Below, one piece after another: positions 25,723 through 34,194 of a stretch of DNA of 37,688 nucleotides. A program made the position numbers and the translations under genes. The stretch is taken from NCBI GenBank assembly GCA_025056555.1, contig JANWVZ010000013.1:1-37688 (forward strand). Reading direction: 5' to 3'. The stretch's first letter is position 1; the number at the start of each line of letters is the position of its first letter. The notes under the pieces were generated by a model. It had not been told where the DNA came from. It did not search any database and was given only the letters and a program-made list of their open reading frames with translations. The DNA is from Gemmatales bacterium (GTDB taxonomy: Bacteria > Planctomycetota > Planctomycetia > Gemmatales > HRBIN36).

Positions 25723-27648
25723 TTATCGCGATGGTAAAGCAGTGTCGTGGGCCAGGACTACTGCGGCTACGATGGCTCGATCGGCGCCAGAAAGGGAACT
25801 GAGCCAACGCTGAGTTTTGGCACGGTCTGCGCGTACATTGTGCCAAGCCAGGCGATGCAGGAGGTAAACTCGTTCGCCCGCTGGAAGCTCGGTCAGGAAC
25901 GCCAGCGATTCCGGCGGCAAGTAATTCGGGCTACACAGCAAGAGGGTCTCTGCCTGAACACGCAACAAGGCGCGGCGTAACTCCCCTTGGCCTGCTTGCT
26001 CCAGGATTGTTTGGGTGACGTCTTCCTTGCCTAAGGCACTGAAGATTCGCATGCGCGTTGTCTGAACATCGGTGCCCAAGTGAAGTGGAAGGCCCTGAGC
26101 GACACGGTCGAGTTCGTTGGCAAGTTTTTCAAGAATGGTTGGGGCGTGGTGAAGCACGGCGAACTCGACGAGCATCCGCACAACCCGCCAACGTTCCAGA
26201 GCCGGGGCTCGGGGGGCGACTTCTTTTTCATAACGCTCCCAGGCTTCCTGAAGCTGACCCCTGCGGGCGAGGTACTCGATTTCGTCCAAGAGGGTTCCCG
26301 CGTTGTCCAGGCTTTCTGTGCGGACTAACCGTTCTGCCAGAAGGCGTCGGCGATCGCCGAGGGCAGCAGAGGCCACCTGACCAACCGGTTGTTTACCGTC
26401 CTGCCCATCTGGGGTCAGTTGCTCCATCAGTTGGCGAGCGGTTTCCGTAGCGCCTAAGGTCGCCGATTCCACCAGTACGGCAAACAAAGTTGGAGGATAC
26501 TGTGTTGCTGCAGCTGCTCGGTCTGATCGATGCACTTCAGGCCTGACTTCCGCCGTAGAGCGCAAGGTCGCCAGTTGTTGCCCCAGGCGCCTTAGCGCAG
26601 CATCACGGCGTTCCGGGGTGCCCGCTTCACGTATGATCCGCTGCACCACCCGACGCGCCAGGACTTCCTGATTGGGGAAGCGGTGCAATAATTGCACTGC
26701 TGGTCGAAGGTCGTCTGACAGTAAACCCGCGATGCAACACTGGGTAAGGTACTCAACGCTAAGGTCCTGGGCCGACGCCAGAGCTGACCAGTCGTGCTGA
26801 CTGGCCAGTTTTTGAATTTCCTGAAGCGCCAGAGCCGCCTCGTGGCGGGCTCGACGGGATACGCCCCGTACTCGATTGTCGTCGGTATCTGTCTGTTGCC
26901 AATAATGCGCCAAAGCTAAGCGAATGCACGCGGCTTGTTCGGGCACAGCCTGCGCCTGCTGCAAGGCGAGCTCTGCTTCGGCCAGCAGAGAGTTCTTGCG
27001 GTTCTCGGTGCGGTAGGAGGCATACAAACGGTAGCCAGTATAAATTATGACCACCAATACCACCCCAAGCCCGATGCGCAGCGCCCACTGTCCAGGAGTG
27101 AGTGGCTCGCGTTCAACGGGCAGGACCTCGGCCTCTTCCAAAGCTTCGGTGCTGACATAGCTTCGACTCGTGGCCGTTCCCCACTCTCCTTCGAGGCGTG
27201 GCTGGGCCAAAGCAGCTGCAGTTGGTCCGCGGGACGCCTGACGCCAATCGCGCGGACTTTGGGTTTGCGGAGCGGGCACCTTGACAATGCGCCGGCACTC
27301 GGGACACGGAGTTTGCTTCCCAGCCAGCTCGGCTTCTACGGAAAACTTATGATCACACCATGAACAGATCACCTGGATCGGCGCGGCAGAGGGAGTTGGG
27401 CCGGCCACGGTTTCGCTTGCCGCTACTGTTTCTCCCACCGCTTTACTTGGCCCGCCGGCCAACCCCAGGGCCGCCAATGCTAAGCTTTCCAAGTCGGGTT
27501 TCTTGGGATCGCGAAGAGGCTTGACCGCTCGCGCGGCAGGTACCATAAGAACTTCCTTACAATAAGGACAACGGCCATGTCTGCCGGCCAGTTCATCCCG
27601 TACCGTCAAACCACGACCGCAATGGGAACATGTAAAGCGGATGGGCAT
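25723..27648 (-). CDS. Double zinc-ribbon, single-pass membrane protein with helical repeats
   Basis: A 641-residue protein from the ATG at 27648; an ORF extension upstream to 27963 runs through ispG in another frame and is rejected. Two similar zinc ribbons are clear: C7-x2-C10 with C27-x2-C30 (FTCSHCGRGL, CPYCKEVL), and C95-x2-C98 with C115-x2-C118 (ICSWCDHKF, CPECRRIVKVPA). Residues ~188-210 are one membrane segment (WALRIGLGVVLVVIIYTGYR). The remaining ~420 residues are alpha-helical and TPR-like in feel (ALQQAQAVPEQAACIRLALA, LEEIEYLARRG-like units). Such planctomycete proteins place the ribbons in the cytoplasm and the helical domain outside. The function is unknown. It lies 106 bases downstream of ispG on the same strand. 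Confidence 0.83.
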   Translation of the reverse strand: MPIRFTCSHCGRGLTVRDELAGRHGRCPYCKEVLMVPAARAVKPLRDPKKPDLESLALAALGLAGGPSKAVGETVAASETVAGPTPSAAPIQVICSWCDHKFSVEAELAGKQTPCPECRRIVKVPAPQTQSPRDWRQASRGPTAAALAQPRLEGEWGTATSRSYVSTEALEEAEVLPVEREPLTPGQWALRIGLGVVLVVIIYTGYRLYASYRTENRKNSLLAEAELALQQAQAVPEQAACIRLALAHYWQQTDTDDNRVRGVSRRARHEAALALQEIQKLASQHDWSALASAQDLSVEYLTQCCIAGLLSDDLRPAVQLLHRFPNQEVLARRVVQRIIREAGTPERRDAALRRLGQQLATLRSTAEVRPEVHRSDRAAAATQYPPTLFAVLVESATLGATETARQLMEQLTPDGQDGKQPVGQVASAALGDRRRLLAERLVRTESLDNAGTLLDEIEYLARRGQLQEAWERYEKEVAPRAPALERWRVVRMLVEFAVLHHAPTILEKLANELDRVAQGLPLHLGTDVQTTRMRIFSALGKEDVTQTILEQAGQGELRRALLRVQAETLLLCSPNYLPPESLAFLTELPAGERVYLLHRLAWHNVRADRAKTQRWLSSLSGADRAIVAAVVLAHDTALPSR

Positions 27649-27754
27649 TGCTGACTTTCCTTTACAGGCACTTGCTTCAGTGGGCCGCTTTTGCTGTGAT
27701 TTTGCTATCCATCTTAGCAACCAAGCGGGGCCATTCCAACAGTATTCTAATCTA

Positions 27755-28954
27755 TCAGCCCACCAGCGGCAGCGAGAACGACGACTCTTTCTGCGACTGG
27801 GCCGATTTCTTTCCGGTTTGCGTGTTCTCGGCCGATTTGGCGCCAAGCCCGGATTGAGACGGTTGGTCGGGCTTCGATAGTTGCTCCTGCTCCCAGCGGT
27901 CGATCTCCTCCAGCAGGGCATCAACCATTTCTGCTTCGGAAACTGCGCGAACCATTTGGCCACGTCGGAAAATCATGCCCTTGCCTCGGCCGGCTGCGAT
28001 ACCAATGTCCGCCTCCCGTGCTTCGCCTGGGCCGTTCACTACACAGCCCAGCACACTGATTCGGATGGGCGTCTTGCGGCCGGCCAAGCGCTTTTCCAGC
28101 TCAGCGACGATGCTCTCCAGGTCAATCTCCAATCGGCCACAGGTCGGACAGGCAATCAGCTCCGGTTTCCGCACGCGCCGGCCAGTCGCCTGGAGGATAT
28201 CGAAAGCTGCGTCTATTTCGGGAACGGGATCGCCCAGCAAACTCACGCGTATCGTGTCCCCAATGCCATCTAACAGCAGCGGGGCTAATCCACATGCTGA
28301 CTTGACAATCGCATAAGGTGGCTTCCCCGCTTCTGTAACACCGATGTGTGTCGGATAATTGCACTGTTTTGCGTACAACCGGTAGGTCTCGACGACAGTG
28401 GGAACGTCTGAGGACTTCAAGGAAACGACAATGTCATAGAATCCCTCCGCTTCCGCGATTTCGATATAACGCAGAGCGCTCTCCACCATAGCAGGCGGAC
28501 AGGGATAGCCGTACTTGTCCAGCAGGTCCTTTTCCAAACTGCCAGCGTTCACGCCGATCCGCATCGCCACGCCCTTGTCCCGACACTTGCGGACTACTTG
28601 GCGGAAACGCTCGTAGCCGCCTATGTTACCGGGATTGATGCGGATTTTGTCCACAGGATGGTCCAGGGCTGCCAGTGCCATGCGATAGTCAAAGTGAATG
28701 TCACAAATGAGCGGGATGTGTATTCGGCGTTTGATTTCGCTAAGCACCGCAGCATCTTCGGGCTTGGGTACCGTGACGCGCACCAGTTCGCAGCCTGCTT
28801 CTTCCAGGCGAAGAATCTGAGCGACCGTAGCCTCGACGTCGTGCGTATCGGTGGTCGTCATGGATTGCACCCAGATGGGGTTATCGCCACCGACTACCTT
28901 ATCGCCGACGCGCACTTCTCGCGTCTTATGCCGATGAAACCTGTGTTGATACAT
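27755..28954 (-). CDS. ispG: 4-hydroxy-3-methylbut-2-en-1-yl diphosphate synthase (IspG/GcpE)
   Basis: A 399-residue protein of the MEP pathway that reduces MEcPP to HMBPP using a [4Fe-4S] cluster. The TIM barrel opens VRVGDKVVGGDNPIWVQSMT, with DTHDVEATVAQI and LICDIHFDYRMALAAL, and NPGNIGGYERF, IGVNAGSLEKDLLDKYGYP and THIGVTEAG. The cluster cysteines are in ACPTCGR and LGCVVNGPGEA. A C-terminal tail of ~45 polar residues after VDALLEEIDRWEQEQLSK is longer than usual and of low complexity. A perfect TTGACA promoter lies ~50 bases upstream on the minus strand (29006-29034). The zinc-ribbon gene follows; bamA is divergent. Confidence 0.96.
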   Translation of the reverse strand: MYQHRFHRHKTREVRVGDKVVGGDNPIWVQSMTTTDTHDVEATVAQILRLEEAGCELVRVTVPKPEDAAVLSEIKRRIHIPLICDIHFDYRMALAALDHPVDKIRINPGNIGGYERFRQVVRKCRDKGVAMRIGVNAGSLEKDLLDKYGYPCPPAMVESALRYIEIAEAEGFYDIVVSLKSSDVPTVVETYRLYAKQCNYPTHIGVTEAGKPPYAIVKSACGLAPLLLDGIGDTIRVSLLGDPVPEIDAAFDILQATGRRVRKPELIACPTCGRLEIDLESIVAELEKRLAGRKTPIRISVLGCVVNGPGEAREADIGIAAGRGKGMIFRRGQMVRAVSEAEMVDALLEEIDRWEQEQLSKPDQPSQSGLGAKSAENTQTGKKSAQSQKESSFSLPLVG

Positions 28955-29005
28955 GCTGAGAGTTTTCCCAGTCCGAGGACGAGCGTCTTCTTTGCACCGC
29001 GCCCT

Positions 29006-29034
29006 ATCCTAGATGGGCTGCCATTCGATGTCAA
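29006..29034 (-). promoter_or_regulatory. ispG promoter
   Basis: On the minus strand TTGACA (29034-29029), a 17-base spacer and TAGGAT (29011-29006) match sigma-70 at six and four of six positions. The ispG ATG is about 50 bases downstream. Confidence 0.6.
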
Positions 29035-29189
29035 GAAAACTGCTCCTTTGCCGTGGCTCGGCGACCAGAGAAGGGCGTTGCTAGTCCCGCAGGCTGTATC
29101 TCAGTCAGTTACCTTATCTGTGCCCTATGAGGGGGAGCTTACAGGACCAAGTTCCTACTGCGACACTGCACTACAGGTGAGGACTGTGC

Positions 29190-29218
29190 TTGACATCCCT
29201 CTGACCACGCATTATGAG
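29190..29218 (+). promoter_or_regulatory. Candidate bamA promoter
   Basis: TTGACA (29190-29195), a 17-base spacer and TATGAG (29213-29218). The bamA start is ~215 bases downstream, so a long leader would result. Confidence 0.45.
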
Positions 29219-29431
29219 GCCACAACTACTGCCCTATGCCAGCAGGCACGAGGCTTCTAAGGCCAAGGTACACGAAATCCATAGGCGGGAGGTCGGAAAT
29301 CCCTGGTTTCGTGTTCGAGGGCGGCAGACTCAACGCGGGCGCAATAATCACTAACACCGCTGGCGAACCCTGCAACCTTGTGCTTCTCCATCGGGGCCTG
29401 AAGGCAAGATGAACGGGGGAATCTTCCTCGT

Positions 29432-31801
29432 ATGACATGGATGCGGGTCAGCCTGGTCGCAGCGCTACTCGCTGCCAGCATTGGCTTGGCAGCACTTTGG
29501 GTGTCGGGCCAATCTCAGGACTTGGTGGTTGCAGACGTTCGTATTGAAGGTGCGCGGCGTCAACCGGAGCAGACCATCCTCAACATGCTGAAGACCCGTC
29601 CGGGGCGCCTTTATAATCCCGCCGAAATCCAGGACGACATTCGCAGGCTTATGGAAACCAATTGGTTCGCAGACGTTCGTCCGGCCGAAGCGCGTACTGC
29701 CGAGGGCGTAGTGGTCATCTTTCGCGTGGTCGAGCGCCCCACGATCAAGGAAGTGATTTATGAGGGCGCCAAGCATCTCGGCCGCAAAGAGTTAGAGGAA
29801 CTTACCGGGTTACGTCCTGGTGGGCCCATGGATCCGGCGCTCAATTGGCGCGCCCGCGAAGCCATTCAGCGCAAGTATCACGAGAAAGGCCGACTCCTGG
29901 CCCGGGTGGATCTGGTCGAGGGTAAGAAGTCGGACGACTTGCGTGTCGTCTTTCGTATCACCGAAGGTCCTGTCATTCGTATCAACAGCATTCGTTTCGA
30001 GGGAAATCATTTTGTCAGTGACGCCCGTCTGAAAACCCAGATCGAGTCCCGCGCTACCATACTGGGTTTTTTCGGCGAGTATGACCCCGAACAACTTGAT
30101 AACGACGTGCTGCGGCTTTTGAAGTACTATCACACCTTTGGCTTTTTTGAGGCTCGTATCGGCCGAAAGGTGTTTTGGCATGCGGGCACCGATCGCGTGG
30201 ATGTTGTTTTTGTCATTGAGGAGGGGCCGCGCTCGTTCTTGGCCAACTCGGAAGTAACGGGGAATCGGCTCCTGGATGCGAACATGCTCTTGGCCCATGA
30301 CAAAGCGGAGAAGGGACAGCCTTATAACGCCAATATCGTCCAGGCCAGCGCCAGGGACATGCGCCACGAGTATTGGAAACGCGGTTACATCTTCGCCGAC
30401 GTGCAGCCAGTGGTGAAATACACCGACGAGCCGGGTGTGGCGACCGTGGTCTATCAGGTCAACGAAGGCCCACTCCCTCAGCCCCCCCAACCCTATCGGG
30501 TCGGGGAAATTCGCATTATCGGTAATACCGTCACCCAGGATCGGGTGATCCGCAGAGAATTGATTGGTTTGGAGCCGGGCCAGATTTTCGACCGCACCGC
30601 CATTGTGGAAAGCGAACGTAACCTGTCGCGACTCAGGATTTTCAAGGAAGATCCAGTGCAAGGGATTCGTCCGACGATCACCATTCTCAACGAAAACGAT
30701 CCCTCCCCCTATAAAGATATCCTGGTTCAGGTGGAAGAAGATCGCACGGGTTCGCTGCTCATAGGAGCGGCCTTCAGTACGGACTACGGGGCGAACCTGA
30801 GTATTGTCTTGAATGAGCGCAATTTCGATATCTTCGGCTTTCCCCGTTTGACGAGTTGGGATGATTTCTGGGCCGACCTGACCAGTGGGCGTGCTTTTCG
30901 TGGGGCAGGACAGGAACTGCGGATCGAGGCCATTCCGGGTACGGAAGTCAGCCGTTACAGCATCAGCTGGCGGGAACCTCGACTGTTCGACAGCCCTTAC
31001 AGCTTAGGCGTAGGTGGCTACTACTATACTCGTATTTTCGACGAATACACGGAACAGCGCACCGGCGGTCGAATTACCATCGGTCGGCGTTTGTGGCCGG
31101 AATATCCGGAGTGGAGTTTCAACGTCGGCTTTCGTATCGAAGACGTCAAGGTTTATAGCTTTCCGCCCAATGCTCCGCTGGATTTCCAGGAAGTTGCCGG
31201 GCACAATTTTGTGTTCGCACCGCGGCTCTCCGTCGTTCGTGACACACGGGACTCGATCATCCGCCCCACGGCGGGAAGCTTCCTGGAATTAGCCTACGAA
31301 CATGGTCTGGGTGATTTCAACTATCCGATCTTGACCGCGGAAGGAAGCAAGTACTGGACCGTGTACGAAAGGCCAGACGGCTCCGGTCGCCATGTACTGG
31401 CCGCGCGGGGTATCGTGGGCTGGGCGGGAGACGATACGCCCCTTTACGATCGATTCTATGCCGGTGGTTTTCGCACACTACGCGGTTTCCGCTTTCGGGG
31501 TGTCGGTCCACGGATCAATGGTTTGAACGTGGGCGGCACTTTTGAAGCCTTGGGCAGTGTCGAATATCAGATTCCTTTGTTAGCCAACGACATGATTTAT
31601 GCCGTGGCTTTTACCGATTTCGGTACCGTGGATAGCGAAGTCAGTTTTGATAAGTTCCGTGTCTCGACGGGTGTTGGTTTACGCATTAACGTTCCGATGT
31701 TGGGCCCCGCGCCTATCGCTTTAGACTGGGGCTTTCCGATTGTCAGGGAGCCGGGTGACCTGCGTCGGGTTTTCTTCTTCGGCATCGCATTCAATCGCTG
31801 A
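29432..31801 (+). CDS. bamA: BamA/Omp85 outer-membrane protein assembly factor
   Basis: A 789-residue protein. Residues ~1-28 form a signal peptide (MRVSLVAALLAASIGLAALW). Five POTRA-like domains follow (roughly 31-101, 102-180, 181-270, 271-350, 355-435), with recognisable IEGARRQPEQTILNML, NWRAREAIQRKYHEKGRLLA, IEGNxFVSD-type (RFEGNHFVSDARL) and VGEIRIIGNTVTQDRVIRRE starts. The C-terminal ~350 residues are a 16-strand beta-barrel type sequence with the conserved (L/V)RGF motif in FRTLRGFRFRGVGPR. The C-terminus is FFFGIAFNR rather than a terminal Phe. It inserts and folds beta-barrel proteins in the outer membrane, as found in Planctomycetes. It is divergent from ispG. Confidence 0.94.
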   Translation: MTWMRVSLVAALLAASIGLAALWVSGQSQDLVVADVRIEGARRQPEQTILNMLKTRPGRLYNPAEIQDDIRRLMETNWFADVRPAEARTAEGVVVIFRVVERPTIKEVIYEGAKHLGRKELEELTGLRPGGPMDPALNWRAREAIQRKYHEKGRLLARVDLVEGKKSDDLRVVFRITEGPVIRINSIRFEGNHFVSDARLKTQIESRATILGFFGEYDPEQLDNDVLRLLKYYHTFGFFEARIGRKVFWHAGTDRVDVVFVIEEGPRSFLANSEVTGNRLLDANMLLAHDKAEKGQPYNANIVQASARDMRHEYWKRGYIFADVQPVVKYTDEPGVATVVYQVNEGPLPQPPQPYRVGEIRIIGNTVTQDRVIRRELIGLEPGQIFDRTAIVESERNLSRLRIFKEDPVQGIRPTITILNENDPSPYKDILVQVEEDRTGSLLIGAAFSTDYGANLSIVLNERNFDIFGFPRLTSWDDFWADLTSGRAFRGAGQELRIEAIPGTEVSRYSISWREPRLFDSPYSLGVGGYYYTRIFDEYTEQRTGGRITIGRRLWPEYPEWSFNVGFRIEDVKVYSFPPNAPLDFQEVAGHNFVFAPRLSVVRDTRDSIIRPTAGSFLELAYEHGLGDFNYPILTAEGSKYWTVYERPDGSGRHVLAARGIVGWAGDDTPLYDRFYAGGFRTLRGFRFRGVGPRINGLNVGGTFEALGSVEYQIPLLANDMIYAVAFTDFGTVDSEVSFDKFRVSTGVGLRINVPMLGPAPIALDWGFPIVREPGDLRRVFFFGIAFNR

Positions 31802-32110
31802 GCCTGTTGGCCAGGCGGATGCCACGTAATTGCGGCACCTATTCGCAGGAGAAATGGGGCTAATCAGGCGCGCAGTACGAAACAGGCTAAGCCGACTCAC
31901 TCCGTCAGCAGTTCGAGAGAAAATGTCTGGGGCGCGCCAGGTTCGTAGTTAGAGTTGGGCCGATCTGACTGGGCTTGCTCGACAAGCTTTGAAGAAGTGA
32001 AAGTCTGAGGCGGGCGCGTATCGAGCTGGTTGCCGCTACAATTATTCCTCAGGAAAGGATGGGCTGACAAAAAACCGGTGGTTTGAGAATGCCGCCGAGG
32101 TAACGGCGTC
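31802..32110. other. Gap between bamA and prpB
   Basis: The 309 bases contain small inverted repeats (GCCTG/CAGGC at 31803-31817 right after the bamA stop, GCTTG/CAAGC at 31973-31987). There is a TACAAT (32037-32042) that could be a -10 without a clear -35. Neither stem has a T-run, so no confident terminator is called. Confidence 0.45.
32093..32108 (+). promoter_or_regulatory. Hairpin presenting the prpB ribosome-binding site in its loop
   Basis: CGCCG and CGGCG (32093-32097, 32104-32108) form a GC stem whose six-base loop AGGTAA contains the AGG ribosome-binding sequence. The stem ends two bases before the prpB ATG at 32111. Translation could depend on opening this stem. Confidence 0.4.
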
Positions 32111-33010
32111 ATGGCCCATAGCGATACACGAGCTCGGCTTCGGCAGGTGCTGGAAAGAAGCGCCATTCAAATGCCTGGCGTGTTGGACGCGATCCAGGCG
32201 CGTCTGGCCGAGCGGTTAGGATTTTCGGGGCTTTATTTATCGGGGGCAGGCTTATCTGCAAGCCTGGGGCTTCCGGATGTGGGGTTGATTACGCTGACGG
32301 AACTGGTGGAGCGCGCACGGCTGATTTGTCAAACGAGTACCTTGCCGCTGCTGGTGGATGCCGACACCGGTTTCGGTGAAGCGGTCAACGTCGAACGCAC
32401 TGTGCGACTGTTAGAAGCGACCGGTGTAGCGGGTATGCACATGGAAGATCAGGAACTGCCGAAACGTTGTGGGCACCTGAGCGGAAAACGCCTGGTGGCC
32501 ACCGAAGTCATGGTGCAAAAAATACGAGCGGCGGTTGCGGCACGCGAGGATCGGCACTTCCTCCTCATTGCCCGCACCGATGCCCGTGCTGTCGAAGGTT
32601 TCGAGTCGGCCATTCGCCGTGCTCAGGCTTACCTGGCGGCGGGTGCCGATGGCATTTTCCCTGAAGCCCTGGAATCGGCGGAGGAAATGGCCCGGTTCGC
32701 CCAAGCCGTGCCGTCTCTCCTGGTGGCCAATATGACCGAATTCGGGCGTAGTCCCTTACTCGATTTCAGCACCCTGGCTGGCATGGGTTATCGGATTGTC
32801 CTCTATCCGGTTACGCTGGCCCGGTTGGCCTGGAAAGCCGTCGAGGCGGGACTCAGGGAGTTGAAGGTACACGGCCACCAACGCGGCTTACTACCGCACA
32901 TGCTTACTCGACAGGAGCTTTATGATTTGCTCGGTTATCGGGATTACGAGGAAAGGGATCGCTACTATTTCGCTGCCACGCCTGAAATGAGTCAGCACTC
33001 CAAGGAGTAA
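32111..33010 (+). CDS. prpB: 2-methylisocitrate lyase (PrpB, isocitrate lyase/PEP mutase family)
   Basis: A 299-residue protein of the isocitrate lyase superfamily. Landmarks are the strand GLYLSGAGLSASLGLPDVGL, the metal-binding PLLVDADTGFGEAVNV (Asp-Asp pair), GMHMEDQELPKRCGHLSGK with the conserved KRCGH catalytic cysteine, LIARTDARAVEGFESAIRRA, and VANMTEFGRSPLLDF. It cleaves 2-methylisocitrate to pyruvate and succinate, in the cytoplasm. The methylcitrate-synthase gene starts 13 bases downstream, so this is a prp operon for propionate breakdown. prpD and a regulator are not in the window. The start codon sits just after a GC hairpin. Confidence 0.93.
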   Translation: MAHSDTRARLRQVLERSAIQMPGVLDAIQARLAERLGFSGLYLSGAGLSASLGLPDVGLITLTELVERARLICQTSTLPLLVDADTGFGEAVNVERTVRLLEATGVAGMHMEDQELPKRCGHLSGKRLVATEVMVQKIRAAVAAREDRHFLLIARTDARAVEGFESAIRRAQAYLAAGADGIFPEALESAEEMARFAQAVPSLLVANMTEFGRSPLLDFSTLAGMGYRIVLYPVTLARLAWKAVEAGLRELKVHGHQRGLLPHMLTRQELYDLLGYRDYEERDRYYFAATPEMSQHSKE

Positions 33011-33023
33011 GGGAACCCTCCCC

Positions 33024-34181
33024 ATGAGCAACGAGATTTACGCGCCCGGATTGGAAGGGGTTATCGCCGGCGAAACAGCCATCAGCACGGTGGAAGGCGG
33101 CCTGCGCTATCGCGGCTACGCGATCACGGACTTGGCAGAAAAAACCCGATACGAGGAGGTGGCCTATTTACTGCTCCACGGTGAACTGCCCCGACCGGCG
33201 GAGCTCGAAGCTTTTCGCCAACGTCTGGACCAGAATCGTCATTTGCCCCGTGAACTGCTCCAACTCTGGCGGAGTTTGCCACCAGCCCTACCGACTATGG
33301 ACGTATTGCGCACGGCCGTCAGTTTCCTGGCACATTATGACCCTGATTACCGGCTTTGGCCCTGCGAAAGTGCTGCTCCGACAGCGCTGCAACGTGGCCG
33401 CGAGCTGATGGCCCGAATTGCCGAACGGCTTCTGGCCCAGATGGCCACTAGCGTGGCAGCTTACTATCGCCTGTGCCGCGGACTGGAACCGGTGCCTCCG
33501 AAATCCGGGTTATCGCACGCCGCTCAGTTTCTTTTTCAACTGACCGGGGAGGTGCCTGACGATTTGGCGGAGCGCGCTTTCGACGTTTCGCTTATTCTGT
33601 ATGCCGAACATGAATTCAACGCCTCGACGTTCACGGCACGTGTGATCACCTCGACGTTGTCCGACCCATATTCCGCGATCGTCGGCGCACTGGGCGCACT
33701 GAAAGGAGCGCTGCACGGTGGAGCCAATGAACACATCATGCCGCTGTTGCGTCGCATCGGGAAGCCGGAAAACGTGGAGGGGTGCCTGCAGGCCATGCTG
33801 GCTCGCAAGGAGCGCGTCATGGGCTTCGGCCATCGCGTCTATAAAACGGGCGATTTGCGGGCCGCCATTCTGGGCCAATGGGCACAACGCCTTGCTCAAG
33901 CTCGGGGAGAAACACTCTGGGAAGCCATTGCTCAACGGGTCGAGGACTATCTGCGCCGGACGAAAAACCTTTTCCCCAATCTGGATTGGCCGGCCGGTCG
34001 GCTTTATTACTACCTCGGCTTACCTGTGGAGCTTTATACTCCGATTTTCGCTTTATCCCGCGTTGCTGGTTGGTGCGCACACATTCTGGAGCAATGGCAA
34101 GCTAACCGTCTGATTCGGCCGCGGGCTCGCTATGTAGGCCCGATACCACGGCCGGTGGTAACTCTGCAAGAGCGTTCCTGA
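33024..34181 (+). CDS. prpC: 2-methylcitrate synthase / citrate synthase
   Basis: A 385-residue protein of the citrate synthase family, of the short bacterial type without an N-terminal extension. The start is LEGVIAGETAISTVEGGLRY and RGYAITDLAE. The catalytic blocks are LKGALHGGANEHIM (His) and VMGFGHRVYKTGDLRA (His and the following segment). The C-terminus, YLGLPVELYTPIFALSRVAG and RPRARYVGP, is also typical. It condenses propionyl-CoA with oxaloacetate in the methylcitrate cycle; with acetyl-CoA it would give citrate. I choose methylcitrate synthase because it directly follows prpB, 13 bases apart. A housekeeping citrate synthase remains possible. Confidence 0.85.
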   Translation: MSNEIYAPGLEGVIAGETAISTVEGGLRYRGYAITDLAEKTRYEEVAYLLLHGELPRPAELEAFRQRLDQNRHLPRELLQLWRSLPPALPTMDVLRTAVSFLAHYDPDYRLWPCESAAPTALQRGRELMARIAERLLAQMATSVAAYYRLCRGLEPVPPKSGLSHAAQFLFQLTGEVPDDLAERAFDVSLILYAEHEFNASTFTARVITSTLSDPYSAIVGALGALKGALHGGANEHIMPLLRRIGKPENVEGCLQAMLARKERVMGFGHRVYKTGDLRAAILGQWAQRLAQARGETLWEAIAQRVEDYLRRTKNLFPNLDWPAGRLYYYLGLPVELYTPIFALSRVAGWCAHILEQWQANRLIRPRARYVGPIPRPVVTLQERS

Positions 34182-34194
34182 TCGGAGTTGCGCC

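Larger units (their letters stand above)
28955..29431. other. Divergent ispG/bamA intergenic region
   Basis: The 477 bases hold a promoter on each strand (29006-29034 minus, 29190-29218 plus). No gene is convincing: the plus ORF crossing from 28598 into this gap is mostly antisense to ispG. A GGGGGA ribosome-binding sequence lies just before the bamA ATG. Confidence 0.6.

Noticed and set aside
27649-27963. N-terminal extension of the zinc-ribbon ORF
   Set aside because: It overlaps the 3' end of ispG in another frame; the ATG at 27648 starts right before the first zinc ribbon.
28598-29260. A 220-residue plus-strand ORF reaching into the ispG/bamA gap
   Set aside because: More than half is antisense to ispG, and the rest has no recognisable protein character.
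29810-30661. A 283-residue minus-strand ORF
   Set aside because: It is the antisense shadow of the bamA POTRA domains.
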